Shown here: positions 8,384-16,593 of the stretch, piece after piece
Position numbering within the stretch: the stretch's first letter is position 1
Layout of the letters: every line of letters begins with the position of its first letter
From: Mesorhizobium sophorae
GTDB taxonomy: Bacteria; Pseudomonadota; Alphaproteobacteria; Rhizobiales; Rhizobiaceae
Length of the DNA: 64,000 bases
Assembly (NCBI RefSeq): GCF_002270415.1
Contig: NZ_NNRI01000013.1
Coordinates: 186,001-250,000 of the forward strand
Reading direction: 5' to 3'
Made by a program: the position numbers and the translations under genes
Notes under the pieces: generated by a model
Database searches by the model: none
The model's input: only the letters and a program-made list of their open reading frames with translations
Told to the model about the DNA's origin: nothing

Positions 8384-11300
8384 GCCGCAACCCCAAGCGC
8401 TTCAGCCTCGGCAATCAGGGCGGCGAGATCGTCGTCGATGGAATTGCGCAAGGGATGCCAGAGCCCGCGCCGCCGCGCCGACTGGAAGCGCTCGGCGATG
8501 ACTTTGGCGGCGGCAGGGTTCTCGCGCAGGATGAAGGCGCGCACCAGGGGATCGCCGAGATAGGCATCATGCACCGCCTCGATCAGCGTGCCTGATATTG
8601 CGAGGGTGGTTTCGGCAAAGCCGACCAGCCGGTCAACGGTTTCGGCGAATTCGGAGGCGCCGCGCGGGCCGTGGCGCATCTGCCCTGATATGAAGCGGGC
8701 ATTGACGGCGCGGGCCCGTACGACGCGAGCCACCGCCTCGCCCACCGAACGCGGCTTCGGCTTTTGCGGATCGGTGGTGTCGAGCACGATGACATCGGCA
8801 TTCCTGCCAAGCGCCGCAAGCGCTGCCGAAAAGCCGCCGATGAAGGCGACGTCAGCGGAACCCTCTAGGATATCGCGGCCGGGATCATCGCCGGTGTGGA
8901 CGAGAAGATCGGCTTCGGCGATGCGGCCCTCGAAGGCGCCGGTTGCCAAGACGCCTTCGCCCCCTGCGCCGCCATAGGCATGCGAGGTGGCGTCGAGATA
9001 GGCGCGGCCGATTTCTTCGCGCGCCGCCCAGTCGCCGCTCGACAGCAAGTCCTCGACGCCGGCGCCGTAGGTGCCGGGCGAAGTGCCGAAGATGCGCGGG
9101 CTGATCTTGCCATCCGCGCGGGTCTTGGCCGCCAGCGGGTTTTCCGAATCCTCCTCGTCGCGGGCGGCAACGGCGTTGGCCGCGGTATCGATCAGCGCGA
9201 TCTGGGTTGGGAACATGTCTCGGAACAGGCCCGAAATGCGCCAGGTGACGTCGACGCGTGGTCGGCCGACGGTTGCCGGCGGTAGCACCTCGATGCCGGT
9301 GATGCGGCCGGTCGCGGCATCCCATTGCGGCCGGCAGCCCATCAGCGCCAGGCCCTGTGCGATCTCCTCGCCGCCGGTGCGCAGCGAGGCTGAGCCCCAG
9401 AGGTCGATGACCAGCGAACGCGGCCAGTCGCCATGCGACTGCATATAGCCACGCACCACTTCTTCCGCCGCCGCCTTGCCGAGGTCATAGGCGGTCGGCG
9501 TCGGCATGGTGCGCGGGTCCGACGTGAACAGGTTGCGGCCGGTGGGCAATACATCGGCGCGGCCGCGCGCCGGCGCTCCTGCCGGGCCGGCCTTGACGTG
9601 GCGGCCATCGAGTGCCGCCAGGAATGCCATCGTCTCGGCAGCCGCGCTTTGACGTCGCATAGTGTCAGGCTCGACCTCGGAGGCGCGGCCGTAGATATGC
9701 AGCCCGTCCTTGATGGCGAAATCCTTGAGGTCGCAGAGCCAGGCGTCGATGCGGCGCAGCGCCTCGTCGGGCGCGTCGGTTTTGGCGACGCCGGCTTCTG
9801 AGGCGAGGCCGGTCTTTTGCGCGGTGTCGACGATCAGCTTTGCCAGACGGTCGCGGCGGCGGCGGTCGAGCCCATCGGCCTGGGCATATTCGTCGACCAG
9901 GCGTTCGAGCTTGTGCTGGTCCTCATCGAGGCCGGCGCCGGTCAACGGCGGCGGCAGATGGCCAAGGGTGACGGCGGCGATGCGCCGCTTGGCCTGCGCG
10001 GCTTCGCCGGGGTTGGAGACGATGAAGGGATAGATCACGGGCAAGGGACCGGTGACGATCTCGGGAAAGCAGTCTTGGCTGAGCGCAACCGTCTTGCCGG
10101 GCAGCCATTCCAGCGTGCCGTGGGCGCCGACATGGACAAGCGCATGAGCGCCGACCGACTTGCGCAGCCACAGGCCGAAGGCGATCAGCGCATGCCGCGG
10201 CGGCAGTGTCGGGTCGTGATAATCGGCGCGCCGATCCATTGACCGGCCGCGGTCGGGAGCAAGCGCCACGGTGACGTTGCCGAAGGTGGCGGCGCGGAAG
10301 GGGAATTTTGCGGAGGTTAGCGCCTCGCGCAAACCTGTTTCATCTTTCGCCTTACCCCAGGCGCCTTCTACGGCAGCTATCGCCGCCCTCGGCAGTTCGG
10401 TTGAGAAGCACAGATAGTCGTCAAGCTTCAGCCCGTGGTTTGAACTTTCCAGCAACTCCAGCAGCGCACGCGGCGTTTGCGGAATCCCGTCAACGGCATA
10501 GCCCTCTCCCTTGAGGTCCTGCAGCATCGCCAGCACGCTGGCCGGCACGTCGAGGCCGACGGCATAGCCGGTGCGGCCCGGGGCACTCGGGTAATCCGGG
10601 ATCAGGATGGCAAGCTTGCGCTCGGCGCGGGGCGTTTCTTGCAGCTTGATGAAGGCCGCGACGCGGTCCGCGACTTGCGCCACACGATCCGGCTCCGGCC
10701 GGTTGGCGAAGGCGCGGTGACCAAGTGCTGGATCGACCTCGCTTTCGCCCTTGAAGGAAATCGCGCCGGCCAGGATGCGGCCGTCGAGTTCGGGCAGCAC
10801 GACATGCATTGCGAGGTCGGCGGGCGCCAGCCCACGCTGGTTGTTTTCCCAGATGTCGCGGCGGGTGGTGGCGACGATGACCTGGAAGACTGGCACGCCG
10901 GCACGATCGAACAGGGTTTCGACGCCGGGTTCGGCGCCGGACGCGAAGGCGGTCGCGGTGACGATGGCGGCAGGTTTCAACGAGGCCAGCGCGGTTTCGA
11001 CGAACGCCAGCGATACCGGGTCCTTGAGGCTCGAGACGAAGATGGGGACCGGCGTCATACCGCGCTGCCGCAGCGCCCCAAAAAGGGCGTCGATCGGTGC
11101 GACATCGGCGGCGAGCAGCATCGAGCGGTAGAACAGGATGGGGATGACAGGCTCGGTGTTTCCTTGCCCCTCGAAAGGAAGGGGGACGACCCCGCGACCC
11201 GGCTCATAGTAGCCGGCCTTCGGTACCGCGACAGGCGCCGAAATTGTTGCTTCAGACCCTGCCAGCCGCGCCAGCTTCTGCACCAGCGCGCTCATATTGG

Positions 11301-11745
11301 CCGGACCGCCCTCGCGAAAATAGTCGAGCAGGCCGTCCAGTTCCTCGCGCGGCAGTGTCGAGGCTTCGATCAAGCGCAGATCCTCGTCGCGGCATTCGCC
11401 GGGCAGCAGCGCCAGTTTTATACCGCGCGCGCGGGCGGTCGAGGCAAGCTGGTCGCAGCCGTAGCGCCAACAGTCGTAGCCGCCGAGAATGCGCACGAGG
11501 ATGACTTTGGCATGGCGGGCGACACTGTCGACCCAGAGGTCGACGGACATCGGATGGCGCAGGTCACGCAAAGCCGCCAGCCGCATCGAGGGCAGGCGCT
11601 CGGCATCGACCTTCCATGCCGCCGCCAGTCCGGCGAGATCGCTGTCGGTGAAGGACAGGGCCACGATATCCGCCGGCGTCTGCCGCAGATCGACCGGCTC
11701 GGCGAGATCGTCGAGCGAGGCGGAGGTCGTGGTGAGGATGTGCAT
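8380..11745 (-). CDS. cobN: Cobaltochelatase subunit CobN
   Basis: CobN is the large substrate-binding subunit of the ATP-dependent aerobic cobaltochelatase CobNST, which inserts cobalt into hydrogenobyrinate a,c-diamide. CobS and CobT are not in this window. The product is 1121 residues and carries CobN/magnesium-chelatase H signatures: PIPILFYRS-like VIPILFYRSML, YPSAPGRTGYAVGLDVP, ALVHVGAHGTLEWLPGK, and SPGTYGAGVEDLL. It is somewhat shorter than the roughly 1275 residues I recall for P. denitrificans CobN, but the N-terminus MHILTTTSASLDDL and the C-terminus both look family-like. It is 18 bases from cobW and overlaps cobG by ATGA. Confidence 0.95.
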   Translation of the reverse strand: MHILTTTSASLDDLAEPVDLRQTPADIVALSFTDSDLAGLAAAWKVDAERLPSMRLAALRDLRHPMSVDLWVDSVARHAKVILVRILGGYDCWRYGCDQLASTARARGIKLALLPGECRDEDLRLIEASTLPREELDGLLDYFREGGPANMSALVQKLARLAGSEATISAPVAVPKAGYYEPGRGVVPLPFEGQGNTEPVIPILFYRSMLLAADVAPIDALFGALRQRGMTPVPIFVSSLKDPVSLAFVETALASLKPAAIVTATAFASGAEPGVETLFDRAGVPVFQVIVATTRRDIWENNQRGLAPADLAMHVVLPELDGRILAGAISFKGESEVDPALGHRAFANRPEPDRVAQVADRVAAFIKLQETPRAERKLAILIPDYPSAPGRTGYAVGLDVPASVLAMLQDLKGEGYAVDGIPQTPRALLELLESSNHGLKLDDYLCFSTELPRAAIAAVEGAWGKAKDETGLREALTSAKFPFRAATFGNVTVALAPDRGRSMDRRADYHDPTLPPRHALIAFGLWLRKSVGAHALVHVGAHGTLEWLPGKTVALSQDCFPEIVTGPLPVIYPFIVSNPGEAAQAKRRIAAVTLGHLPPPLTGAGLDEDQHKLERLVDEYAQADGLDRRRRDRLAKLIVDTAQKTGLASEAGVAKTDAPDEALRRIDAWLCDLKDFAIKDGLHIYGRASEVEPDTMRRQSAAAETMAFLAALDGRHVKAGPAGAPARGRADVLPTGRNLFTSDPRTMPTPTAYDLGKAAAEEVVRGYMQSHGDWPRSLVIDLWGSASLRTGGEEIAQGLALMGCRPQWDAATGRITGIEVLPPATVGRPRVDVTWRISGLFRDMFPTQIALIDTAANAVAARDEEDSENPLAAKTRADGKISPRIFGTSPGTYGAGVEDLLSSGDWAAREEIGRAYLDATSHAYGGAGGEGVLATGAFEGRIAEADLLVHTGDDPGRDILEGSADVAFIGGFSAALAALGRNADVIVLDTTDPQKPKPRSVGEAVARVVRARAVNARFISGQMRHGPRGASEFAETVDRLVGFAETTLAISGTLIEAVHDAYLGDPLVRAFILRENPAAAKVIAERFQSARRRGLWHPLRNSIDDDLAALIAEAEALGVAA

Positions 11746-11763
11746 CGCGGCCCGTGGTTTGCG

Positions 11764-12801
11764 TCAGCCGGCGAGTATACGCTCGATCGCCGGGCGGTTC
11801 AGCCCCTTCAGGCCGATGACGACGAGACGCGAGCGGCGGTCATCCCCGGCCGTCCAGGCGCGGTCGTAGTAGTGATTGACGCGCGGTCCTACGGCCTGCA
11901 GCAACAGCCGCATCGGCTTGCCGCCGACCTCGACGAAGCCTTTCACGCGCAGCACGTTTTCTTCCTCGGCGGCGGTGGCGACGCGCTTTGCCAGCTCGTC
12001 CGGATTGGCGATCGAGGCAATGTCGATGACGAAAGAGTCGAAGTCGTCGTGCTCGTGGTCGAGTTCGTCGTCGTGATGGGTCTTGCGGTTTTCGATGTCG
12101 TCCTCGACGGCAAGACCAAGACCGAGCAGCACCGAGGGATCGACCTTGCCCTGCGATGTCGGCACGATCTTCACGGCGCGAGCGATGTGCTCGTTGATGA
12201 TGGCGTTGGCGCGGGCGGAGCCGGCGGTGTCCATCAGGTCGCTCTTCGACAGGATGATCAAGTCGGCGCAGGCGATCTGGTCCTCGAACACCTCCTCGAC
12301 CGGATCGTCGTGATCGAGCGTCTCATCCTGGGCGCGCTGTGCCTGAAGTGCGTCCATGTCATTGGCGACGCGGCCTTCGGCGAGTGCGGGACCGTCGACG
12401 ACTGCGATGACACCATCGACCGTCACGCGGCTCTTCACCGTCGGCCACTGAAAGGCCTGGACCAGTGGCTTGGGCAGAGCCAGGCCCGAGGTCTCGATCA
12501 GGATGTGGTCGACCTTCGGCGACAGCGACAGGATCTGGTCGAGCGCCGGCACGAAATCGTCGGCAACGGTGCAGCAGATGCAGCCATTGGCCAGTTCGAC
12601 GATGTTTTCCTCCGGGCACGTGTCGATGCCGCAGCCCTTCAGGATATCGCCGTCGATGCCGATGTCGCCGAACTCATTGACGATGATGGCGATCCGCTTG
12701 CCGCCGGCATTTTCCAGGAGATGGCGGATCAGCGTCGTCTTGCCGGCGCCGAGGAAGCCGGTGACGACGGTGCAGGGGACGCGGGAGACGGAGGCAGTCA
12801 T
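11764..12801 (-). CDS. cobW: CobW-type G3E GTPase (metal chaperone)
   Basis: CobW is a G3E-family GTPase thought to deliver cobalt to the chelatase. The 345-residue protein has a Walker A motif GFLGAGKTT at residues 15-23, the metal-site CICC motif at 74-77, an ETSGLALP segment, and SKSD as the guanine-specificity motif. A His/Asp/Glu-rich stretch lies at about residues 241-252 (THHDDELDHEHD) and may bind metal. The C-terminal CobW_C domain includes RAWTAGDDRRSRLVVIGL. It sits directly upstream of cobN and two bases after the DUF1636 gene, consistent with a cobalt-loading job. Confidence 0.95.
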   Translation of the reverse strand: MTASVSRVPCTVVTGFLGAGKTTLIRHLLENAGGKRIAIIVNEFGDIGIDGDILKGCGIDTCPEENIVELANGCICCTVADDFVPALDQILSLSPKVDHILIETSGLALPKPLVQAFQWPTVKSRVTVDGVIAVVDGPALAEGRVANDMDALQAQRAQDETLDHDDPVEEVFEDQIACADLIILSKSDLMDTAGSARANAIINEHIARAVKIVPTSQGKVDPSVLLGLGLAVEDDIENRKTHHDDELDHEHDDFDSFVIDIASIANPDELAKRVATAAEEENVLRVKGFVEVGGKPMRLLLQAVGPRVNHYYDRAWTAGDDRRSRLVVIGLKGLNRPAIERILAG

Positions 12802-12803
12802 GA

Positions 12804-13232
12804 TCAGTCCTTCAGCAGGTCGAGGGGAGGGATGCGGGCCACGAGGCCGCGCTTGAGGCTATCGGGACGGCCGCGCCACGGGATCAGGCCGTCGGTCGAG
12901 GTGGCGAAGAGTTTGGCGCCGGTGACGAGATCGGCACCGCTGGCTGTGGTCAGGTCGCCGAAGACGTAGCTCCAGCAGCCATCGCGCAGGATGGCGGCAC
13001 TGAGCCGGCGCTTGCAATTGCCGAGGCATTCGACGCTGCGGACGCGGATGTCTTCGCCAGATGCAGCGCGGCGTGTATCATCCGCAAGCAGTTCGCCGGC
13101 GCGGGGATGGGCGTCAGAACCGGTTTCATCACGACAGGAGGCACAGACGATGACGGTCACGCCGGCAAGGGCATCGCTCTCGCCGGACGAATTGTCCGCT
13201 GTGCCAGCCGAAAAACTGCTGTCGTGGTCCAA
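12804..13232 (-). CDS. DUF1636 family cysteine-rich protein, first gene of the cob operon
   Basis: The function is unknown. The 142-residue protein matches the DUF1636 family often found beside cobW. It has two cysteine pairs, C30-x2-C33 (VCASCRDE) and C69-x3-C73 (ECLGNCKR). Their spacing resembles the thioredoxin-like [2Fe-2S] ferredoxin fold also seen in NuoE, so an iron-sulfur or metal site is plausible. The start is read as TTG at 13232, preceded at eight bases by AAGGAG (13241-13246). That Shine-Dalgarno lies in the hairpin region downstream of the B12 riboswitch, so it should be controlled directly by cobalamin. A role in metal handling for CobW/CobN is an inference. Confidence 0.8.
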   Translation of the reverse strand: MDHDSSFSAGTADNSSGESDALAGVTVIVCASCRDETGSDAHPRAGELLADDTRRAASGEDIRVRSVECLGNCKRRLSAAILRDGCWSYVFGDLTTASGADLVTGAKLFATSTDGLIPWRGRPDSLKRGLVARIPPLDLLKD

Positions 13233-13236
13233 AAAT

Positions 13237-13265
13237 CGGGCTCCTTGCCCGGAAACCCGCCGGGC
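13237..13265 (-). promoter_or_regulatory. Putative expression platform of the B12 riboswitch
   Basis: Two mutually exclusive hairpins can form here on the minus strand. Hairpin A pairs GCCCGG with CCGGGC (13247-13265). Hairpin B pairs CGGGC with GCCCG around the loop AAGGA (13237-13251) and so captures the Shine-Dalgarno AAGGAG. They share bases 13247-13251. Hairpin B is followed by ATTTTT, so it could also weaken transcription. Which state is ligand-bound is not visible from sequence. Confidence 0.55.
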
Positions 13266-13280
13266 GATCGGATTCTATAG

Positions 13281-13466
13281 TCGCAGACGGCAGGTCTCCT
13301 GGCTCGCGGGTCATCGCCTTGGGTAGCCGCCTTCCCGGGAATCCCCAGTGGCTTTCGGCCTTGGCTCTTCGCTTACAGTTGCGGGGACAGCCGCGGATTT
13401 GAAATCGGAATTTCGCACCGCATTCCCTCTTGGCTCCTCTCGTTGAAGAGAAGAGACCGTCTGCGG
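13281..13466 (-). promoter_or_regulatory. Cobalamin (B12) riboswitch
   Basis: The B12-box AGCCAGGAGACCTGCC is at 13289-13304 on the minus strand. Other conserved blocks are CCCCGCAACTGT and AGAGGGAATGCGGTGCG. The closing stem P1 pairs CCGCAGACGG (13457-13466) with CCGTCTGCGA (13281-13290) through nine base pairs. It precedes the DUF1636-cobW-cobN operon, which it should switch off when adenosylcobalamin is plentiful. Confidence 0.95.
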
Positions 13467-13505
13467 CGGATTTAGGCTTTTGCGGGCAGTGGTGTCAACG
13501 TGGGC

Positions 13506-14705
13506 TTACGACACGGTCAGGTCGGCCAGCGCCGGACCCAAATCACCGGCTGATGTCACCTCTATACGTTTAAGTCCGAGCCAGCCCTGCATCTGCTTCA
13601 ATTCTTCGAAGAGTTCTGCAGCGGTTTCAGGCGGCGCGCCGGGCTCTGCGTAAGCAGCATGGACCCGCAGGACACCGGCTGGCCGGTCGGCCTTGAGGTC
13701 GACGCGGCCGACGATCCGGTCGCCGAGCAGGAACGGCAGGACGTAGTAGCCATACTGGCGTTTATCGGCCGGGGTGTAGATCTCGATGCGGTAGTGGAAA
13801 TCGAACAGCCGCTCGGTGCGCGACCGTTCGAAGACGACCGGATCGAACGGCGCCAGCAAAGCGCGGGCCTTGATTTTTCGTGGCAAACGCGCGTCTTTAT
13901 GAAGATAGGCCGGCTTGTCCCAGCCTTCGACACGCACAGGCAGCAGTTCGCCTGTTTCAACCAGTTCCTCCAGTCGGCCCTTCATGTCGGCGGGCGACAG
14001 GCGGAAATAGTCGCGCAGGTCGCCTGATGTCGCGATGCCGTGGGCTCGGGCGGAAATGCGCAGCAATTCGCGGTGCGCGTCCTCGGCGGCGGGCACCGGC
14101 AGGTCGAGGATCGCCTGCGGCAGCACGCGTTCCGGCAGATCGTAGAACCGCTCGAAACCGCGACGGTGCGCCGTTGTGATGCGCCCGGCCCAGAACAGCC
14201 ATTCGAAGGCGTGCTTGGCATGGCTCCAGCCCCACCAGCCGCCCGAGCCTTTCTGGCCTTCGAGCGCGGAAGCGGCGATCGGCCCGCGCTCGGCGACCTC
14301 GCGATAGATCTGTTCGATGTAGCCAGCGTGTTCGCGGCCCCATTTGGCGAGGCCGAGATACATTTCGTCGCCGCGCTCGGCCCGCTGCATGCGCCAGCGC
14401 ATCAGCGGGTAGGTCTCGACCGGCAGGAAGGAGGCTTCGTGTGCCCAGTATTCGAACACCGTGCGTTTGCGCGTCACGGCGGCGTTGTCGAGCAGAGCGA
14501 GCGGGTAGGGGCCAAGGCGCGAATAGAGCGGCATATAGTGGGCGCGCACCACCGCACTGACGGAATCGATCTGCAGCAGGCCGGTGCGGGAGAGAACGCG
14601 GGCGAAATGGCGGCGGTCGGGCGTACCGGCGGGGCGGGGATCGAGAAACCCCTGGGCTGCGAGCGCGATGCGCCGGGCCATGGCAAGCGAGAACTTTTCC
14701 TTCAT
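13506..14705 (-). CDS. YcaQ/AlkX-type winged-helix DNA glycosylase (HTH_42 family)
   Basis: This 399-residue protein matches the HTH_42 (DUF1006) superfamily, whose members YcaQ/AlkX and AlkZ unhook DNA interstrand crosslinks and remove bulky alkylated bases. The motif LLQIDSVSAV has Q45-I46-D47, which fits the Q-x-D catalytic motif of the YcaQ/AlkX branch rather than the Q-x-Q of AlkZ. Other family stretches are FEYWAHEASFLP and the C-terminal LLAPFDPVVFERSRTERLF. ATG at 14705 gives the expected N-terminus. It lies alone between the B12 riboswitch and the divergent nuo promoter region, with no sign of co-regulation. Confidence 0.85.
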   Translation of the reverse strand: MKEKFSLAMARRIALAAQGFLDPRPAGTPDRRHFARVLSRTGLLQIDSVSAVVRAHYMPLYSRLGPYPLALLDNAAVTRKRTVFEYWAHEASFLPVETYPLMRWRMQRAERGDEMYLGLAKWGREHAGYIEQIYREVAERGPIAASALEGQKGSGGWWGWSHAKHAFEWLFWAGRITTAHRRGFERFYDLPERVLPQAILDLPVPAAEDAHRELLRISARAHGIATSGDLRDYFRLSPADMKGRLEELVETGELLPVRVEGWDKPAYLHKDARLPRKIKARALLAPFDPVVFERSRTERLFDFHYRIEIYTPADKRQYGYYVLPFLLGDRIVGRVDLKADRPAGVLRVHAAYAEPGAPPETAAELFEELKQMQGWLGLKRIEVTSAGDLGPALADLTVS

Positions 14706-15036
14706 GCAGGCATCACTCTGAGGGTGGTTGGCCGAAGTTCTGATGGGTGATTCCGGCCCATGCTAGCAGGATTTTGGCGGCAACCATGTCAGGAGACAAA
14801 AGTGGAGTAAAAAGCGAAGGAAATCAAACAGGAGCGGATCGGACCAGTTTCCTCGGATATGCCGTCCAGCACCGCGTTTTGAACAAGGTTTGACTTGCTT
14901 CGCTGGAAGTGCTGCGCTAACCCTCGCCGCGTTGCAGCATAGGCCCTTAAAACGGTTCAGCGGTTAAACTGTCACGCTTCCGCATTAGGGTCCGGTGCTG
15001 TAATCAACGTGGATTGGCGCCAACGGAAAGCCGAGC
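14706..15036. other. Divergent intergenic region upstream of nuoA
   Basis: This 331-base gap must hold the promoter of the nuo operon (plus) and that of the glycosylase gene (minus). A TTGACT at 14890-14895 could be a -35 element, but no good -10 follows at 17 bases, so no promoter is called. No tRNA, repeat or FNR-like palindrome was seen. Confidence 0.5.
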
Positions 15037-15402
15037 ATGAACGCACTTCTAGGTTCATACCTGCCCATCGTCCTGTTCATCGGCGTGGCCCTGGTCGTCG
15101 GGCTGGCGCTGCTGGCCGCCCCCTTCCTGGTCGCCTACCGCAATCCCGATCCCGAAAAGCTTTCCGCCTACGAGTGCGGTTTCAACTCGTTCGACGACGC
15201 CCGCATGAAATTCGACATCCGTTTCTACCTGGTGTCGATCCTGTTCATCATCTTCGACCTGGAAGTGGCTTTCCTGTTTCCGTGGGCGGTGTCGTTCTCG
15301 AAGATCGGCATGCTCGGCTTCTGGTCGATGATGGTCTTCCTGGCGGTGTTGACCATCGGCTTTGCCTATGAATGGAAAAAAGGAGCGCTGGAATGGGATT
15401 GA
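15037..15402 (+). CDS. nuoA: NADH-quinone oxidoreductase subunit A
   Basis: This is a small membrane subunit of complex I, 121 residues with three predicted transmembrane helices. The loop YECGFNSFDDARMKFDIRFY and the segment ILFIIFDLEVAFLFPW are the conserved NuoA/ND3 features, including the loop cysteine. It is the first gene of the operon and overlaps nuoB by ten bases. Confidence 0.97.
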   Translation: MNALLGSYLPIVLFIGVALVVGLALLAAPFLVAYRNPDPEKLSAYECGFNSFDDARMKFDIRFYLVSILFIIFDLEVAFLFPWAVSFSKIGMLGFWSMMVFLAVLTIGFAYEWKKGALEWD

Positions 15403-15974
15403 ACGACAGTTCCGGCACGCTCGTCGCGCCGAAGCCGAAGGGCCTGATCGATCCCAACACCGGCAGGCCGGTGGGGTCCGACGATCCTTTCTTCCTCGAG
15501 ATCAACAACGAACTGGCCGACAAGGGCTTTCTCGTCACCTCGACTGAGGCGCTGATCACCTGGGCGCGCAGCGGTTCGCTGATGTTCATGACGTTCGGCC
15601 TCGCCTGCTGCGCGGTCGAGATGATCCATACTTCGATGCCGCGCTACGATTCGGAGCGGTTCGGCGTTGCGCCGCGCGCGTCTCCGCGCCAGTCCGACAT
15701 CATGATCGTCGCCGGCACGTTGACCAACAAGATGGCGCCGGCGCTGCGCAAGGTCTATGACCAGATGCCGGAGCCGCGCTACGTCATCTCGATGGGCTCC
15801 TGCGCCAATGGCGGCGGCTACTATCACTATTCCTATTCGGTGGTGCGCGGCTGCGATCGCGTCGTGCCGGTCGACATCTATGTGCCCGGCTGCCCGCCGA
15901 GCGCCGAAGCGCTGCTTTACGGCATTCTTCTGTTGCAGAAGAAGATCCGCCGCACCGGCACGATCGAACGGTAA
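15393..15974 (+). CDS. nuoB: NADH-quinone oxidoreductase subunit B
   Basis: NuoB carries the terminal [4Fe-4S] cluster N2 that passes electrons to quinone. The 193-residue product has the adjacent cysteines GLACCAVEM, then GSCANGGGYYHYSYSVVRGC and VPGCPPSAEAL, giving the four ligands. I start at ATG 15393, preceded by AAGGAGCG, inside the end of nuoA. An upstream in-frame ATG (15372) would add seven residues with no better ribosome site. Confidence 0.97.
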   Translation: MGLNDSSGTLVAPKPKGLIDPNTGRPVGSDDPFFLEINNELADKGFLVTSTEALITWARSGSLMFMTFGLACCAVEMIHTSMPRYDSERFGVAPRASPRQSDIMIVAGTLTNKMAPALRKVYDQMPEPRYVISMGSCANGGGYYHYSYSVVRGCDRVVPVDIYVPGCPPSAEALLYGILLLQKKIRRTGTIER

Positions 15975-15978
15975 ATCC

Positions 15979-16584
15979 ATGACCGCATCCCTGAGCGAAC
16001 TGTCGACCTATCTCGGCGAGAAGCTGATCGGCCGCGTGAATGACGCGGTGATCGCCTACGGCGAACTCACCGTCCATGTCGAGCCGCGCAACCTGGTCGA
16101 GGTGATGACTTTCCTGCGCGACGATGCACGCTGCCAGTTCATCTCGATCATCGATGTCTGCGGCGCCGACTATCCGTCGCGGGCCAAGCGCTTCGACGTC
16201 GTCTATCACCTGTTGTCGCCGAAGCAGAACGTGCGCATCCGCGTCAAGGTGCAGGCCGACGAGGAGACGATGGTGCCGTCGATCACCGGCGTCTATCCCG
16301 GCGCCGACTGGTTCGAGCGCGAGACCTACGATCTTTATGGCGTGCTGTTCTCCGGCCACCCCGATCTGCGGCGCCTGTTGACCGACTATGGGTTCGAAGG
16401 CCATCCGCTGCGCAAGGATTTCCCGCTGACCGGCTTCGTCGAGGTGCGCTACGACGACGAGGCCAAGCGCGTCATCTATGAGCCGGTCGAGCTCAAGCAG
16501 GAATTTCGCAATTTCGATTTTCTCTCCCCTTGGGAAGGCACGGACTACGTGCTGCCTGGGGATGAAAAAGCCAAGACGAATTGA
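15979..16584 (+). CDS. nuoC: NADH-quinone oxidoreductase subunit C
   Basis: This is a peripheral-arm subunit (30 kDa type) of 201 residues, with the signature ERETYDLYGVLFSGHPDLRR followed by LLTDYGFEGHPLRKDFPLTG. The frame is open upstream, but the ATG at 15979, four bases after the nuoB stop, gives the family N-terminus. NuoC and NuoD are separate genes here, unlike the fused NuoCD of enterobacteria. Confidence 0.96.
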   Translation: MTASLSELSTYLGEKLIGRVNDAVIAYGELTVHVEPRNLVEVMTFLRDDARCQFISIIDVCGADYPSRAKRFDVVYHLLSPKQNVRIRVKVQADEETMVPSITGVYPGADWFERETYDLYGVLFSGHPDLRRLLTDYGFEGHPLRKDFPLTGFVEVRYDDEAKRVIYEPVELKQEFRNFDFLSPWEGTDYVLPGDEKAKTN

Positions 16585-16593
16585 GGCGCCAGA

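Noticed and set aside
10477..12969. An 830-codon open frame on the plus strand opposite cobN and cobW
   Set aside because: It lies antisense to two clear family members, its translation matches no fold, and long antisense frames are expected in GC-rich DNA.
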